From positions 1-64,000 of the forward strand of contig CAIWXX010000035.1 in NCBI GenBank assembly GCA_903916735.1: DNA of 64,000 bases, given 5' to 3'. Each line of letters opens with the position of its first letter. Position 1 is the first letter of the stretch. Origin of the DNA: an uncultured Acidobacteriota bacterium. Lineage in GTDB: Bacteria; Acidobacteriota; CAIWXX01. A model generated the notes under the pieces. It was given only the letters and a program-made list of their open reading frames with translations. It did not search any database and was not told the origin of the DNA. A program made the position numbers and the translations under genes. Shown piece by piece: positions 62,159-64,000 of this stretch.

Positions 62159-62358
62159 TATCCGCAAGTAAAATTGAGGTTTCTGTGTGAAAAATGCGTC
62201 GGAGCCTTAGCGGCACGGCTCGCGAGGACACTCGCCCTCCCATTCCGTCATCAAGGATCACATGATCAATGGATTAGGAGGGCGAGGCTCCTGCCGAGCC
62301 ATCATGCCGTGTCTATCGAGACTATCTGATGGCTTGCCGCCATTCCTTATCCGCGGAT
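62159..62358 (-). repeat. R1 copy 4: most diverged copy
   Basis: A ~200 bp element in inverted orientation. The left 120 bp match the other copies closely (ATCCGCGGATAAGG end, AAGCCATCAGATAGTCTCGA). The right third is diverged (no CAATAGGCGTGTGC block) but the terminus ACTTGCGGATAG is kept. It lies between divergent genes, with its right end toward the secreted-protein promoter. Confidence 0.82.
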
Positions 62359-62623
62359 TTCGGGAGCCGCAGAGCATATGTCCGAAAATGCGCAAGAGAA
62401 CGTGTGTTTCGACATTTGAACCCGCTGTTTCAGCGCCATCAGGCTTTCTGGTCCAGCTGTTTGCTCCGAGGAGTGTCGCCGAGCAGTCCTTGTTCAGTCT
62501 CCGCATACTGTCCAATGCAAAGGCGCGGTTGTGGGAGGTTCACACAAGTAATATCGCCCCCAGATGGCTAATGTTGGACTATACTCTACGCGAAGGCTTT
62601 TCGGCTCTGGAGGAACAAGCGCG

Positions 62624-62827
62624 ATGGATGGACGAAATCGTCAGGATATCCGCCCCGGACTTGAAGTCTGCATCGTCTTGAAGCAAGATCAGCGCACCGG
62701 AAAGCGGACGAAAGGTATTGTAAAAGACATCCTGACAAAGTCCCACACACATCCTCACGGAATAAAAGTCAGATTGGAGGATGGGCGGGTAGGACGAGTG
62801 CAAGGATTCCAAACGTCGGCGACCTAA
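62624..62827 (+). CDS. YwbE-family small protein
   Basis: A 67-residue protein beginning MDGRNRQDIRPGLEVCIVLK, then QDQRTGKRTKGIVKDIL and HPHGIKVRLEDGRVGRV. This is the complete YwbE (DUF2196) signature, a single small SH3/KOW-like beta domain of unknown role, suspected to bind RNA. GGAGG lies about 10 bases before the ATG. The frame is open 60 bases further upstream but without similarity. It stands alone on the plus strand, beyond R1 copy 4. Confidence 0.9.
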   Translation: MDGRNRQDIRPGLEVCIVLKQDQRTGKRTKGIVKDILTKSHTHPHGIKVRLEDGRVGRVQGFQTSAT

Positions 62828-63379
62828 CCGCTCCTACAGAGGGCGATCAGATGCCATCGATTGATATTGTCGGTCCAGTAGCGATGCAGAAAAGGGATGA
62901 CGCCGTCAATATTGCACAGATGGCCCGGATCCCGCGATAAGGGCACATCTTCTCGAATGGGGGTGAAATGGATGAACCTAACGCGGCATAGCCGCAACCA
63001 AACAAGCCGGCTTCGACAACCATCGCTCCCGAACCTCTCAGGAATGCATGAAGAGAAGAAAGCAGGAAAGGATTTTTATCTCGACCAGCAGTGGTTTCAT
63101 AAGCCATTCCTACATTCCTTTCTTCCTGGCTTCCTGAGAGGAATTCACGATTATGCCCTGTCACTGGTCTTGTCATTTTGTGCACAGAGTTGACTGGTCA
63201 GGTATTAATGCCGGCCTTTTCCAAGGCCTTGGAATCGCCAAGGTTGTCAATCGAGGAAGCGTCGATGGTGATATTAAACAGGCTAATTTTTCAGCAGTCG
63301 TGCCTCGTCCTGTAATTTCTGCCCGCATGCGTCATGGCCATCGCAGCCCCGGAAGCGGGCGTCGTAGCAAACGCCGTTT
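62828..63379. other. 552 bp region with R2 copy B, no gene seen
   Basis: Open frames here have no ribosome site and no protein-like composition. The R2 inverted repeat is at 63034-63141. The downstream edge abuts the stop of the FIST-like gene. Confidence 0.6.
63034..63141. repeat. R2 copy B: AGGAA-rich long inverted repeat
   Basis: Left arm CCTCTCAGGAATGCATGAAG; the reverse complement of the right arm is CCTCTCAGGAAGCCAGGAAG. The outer 11 bases are a perfect inverted repeat. Same edges as copy A (10233), with a different centre (GTGGTTTCATAAG). Confidence 0.65.
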
Positions 63380-64000
63380 TCAGACAAGTTGGTGCAGGGA
63401 GATGTAGGCCATGGTCTGATTGAGGAGCTGATATGCCACCTCGCCGAAGGTGATCGGCCCCGTGATACCACCGGTCTGCTTGCCCTCAAGTTCCGAATAG
63501 AGGTAGTTCAGTATGCAGTTGCATGAGAAAAAGATGCTGTCCAGGTTGTGGCTGGGCATGTGCGATGTGAACGAGCTGACGTAATCCCCCACCGCTTTCG
63601 CGTGCCTGTATTCGACCCCCTTGAACACCGGCGCATAGAAGTTGACGGTCTTCGTCGCATCATCGATGTTCTGGAAGCTTGTGTTGATCATAGCCCCGCT
63701 GTAGTTGGCCACGAGGGGCAGGTGGGTATCGAGACCCTTGGCCACGATATACTTGGCGAAGTCTTCCTTCTTCCCATTGATGAAGGCGTCGGTGGCGCTG
63801 AAACTGTCGGTAGGGAAGGTGATCGTATCCCCACTGCCCTGCTCAAAAATATTCAGGATGTTAATCTCGGCGTACGTACGCTCCGGGAGCTCGACATGCA
63901 TCACCACGGCACGGTCCTCGAAAACCTTGCTGTTTTCGCCGAGGAAGACCTTCGCGGATATTTTGCCTAGATCGCCGAGATGCACCCCGGAAATCCAGCC
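63380..64000 (-). CDS. FIST-like sensor protein, 5' end outside window
   Basis: The frame is open at base 64000 and ends at a TGA at 63380, giving at least 206 residues. The last 50 residues (SIFFSCNCILNYLYSELEG, then TGPITFGEVAYQLLNQT) resemble the FIST C domain signature FSCxxR...GFxxyGEia, as in DUF6976-type proteins. FIST domains are thought to sense small ligands and are often coupled to GGDEF, MCP or kinase domains. The visible part shows no output domain; one could precede it. There is no neighbour to inform its role. Confidence 0.5.
   Translation of the reverse strand, partial: GWISGVHLGDLGKISAKVFLGENSKVFEDRAVVMHVELPERTYAEINILNIFEQGSGDTITFPTDSFSATDAFINGKKEDFAKYIVAKGLDTHLPLVANYSGAMINTSFQNIDDATKTVNFYAPVFKGVEYRHAKAVGDYVSSFTSHMPSHNLDSIFFSCNCILNYLYSELEGKQTGGITGPITFGEVAYQLLNQTMAYISLHQLV

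Overview
The window is chromosomal DNA from a Gram-negative, rod-shaped, motile or surface-active bacterium, GC-rich by eye. Evidence for an outer membrane is a heptose/LPS gene set (hldA, two family-9 glycosyltransferases, an O-antigen-ligase-like protein), a TonB-dependent receptor and a secretin. The combination of PKD and carboxypeptidase-regulatory-like secreted proteins, a secretin-cohesin fusion, system II cytochrome c assembly genes and an EF-P with a PGNWRG tip points to a deep-branching, poorly sampled lineage, perhaps Acidobacteriota-like. That placement is inference; no rRNA is present to test it.

Layout: 1-9429 (minus) is one uninterrupted giant secreted-protein gene running off the left edge. 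10393-15274 (minus) is an orphan secretion trio: a PilP/GspC-like protein, a PKD lipoprotein and a secretin with a C-terminal cohesin-like domain. 15946-17973 (minus) holds two paralogous response regulators with STAS-like output, one also carrying PDZ, beside a decayed histidine kinase. rpiB and a TPR protein follow on plus. 20252-23751 (minus) is a Trm112-like / heptosyltransferase / ligase / heptose kinase operon. 24819-29396 (minus) has a membrane protein, cca, a Fis-type regulator, cvpA and purC.

30016-34681 (plus) combines a TonB receptor, a divergent CcsA, ResB and a secreted protein with one CxxCH haem motif. 34865-44386 (minus) is one signalling operon that starts with a complete RsbU-RsbW-RsbV partner-switch module and continues into cheA (with receiver), an MCP, cheW, cheB and cheR. 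44759-47478 (plus) is a FecR-like membrane protein with a diguanylate cyclase. 47684-58187 (plus) is the cell-shape cluster mreB-mreC-mreD-mrdA-rodA followed by a radical SAM/DUF2344 fusion, RNase G and waaF. The right end has a secreted HExxH protein, efp, a secreted beta-rich protein, a YwbE protein and a partial FIST-like gene.

Across this background lie four copies of a ~200 bp terminal-inverted-repeat element (R1). Each has one end 18-20 bp upstream of an apparent -35 box, which I regard as the most unusual signal in the window. There are also five copies of a TCTACAnnTGTAGA-type dyad, four of them inside genes, and two further small repeat families (R2, R3).
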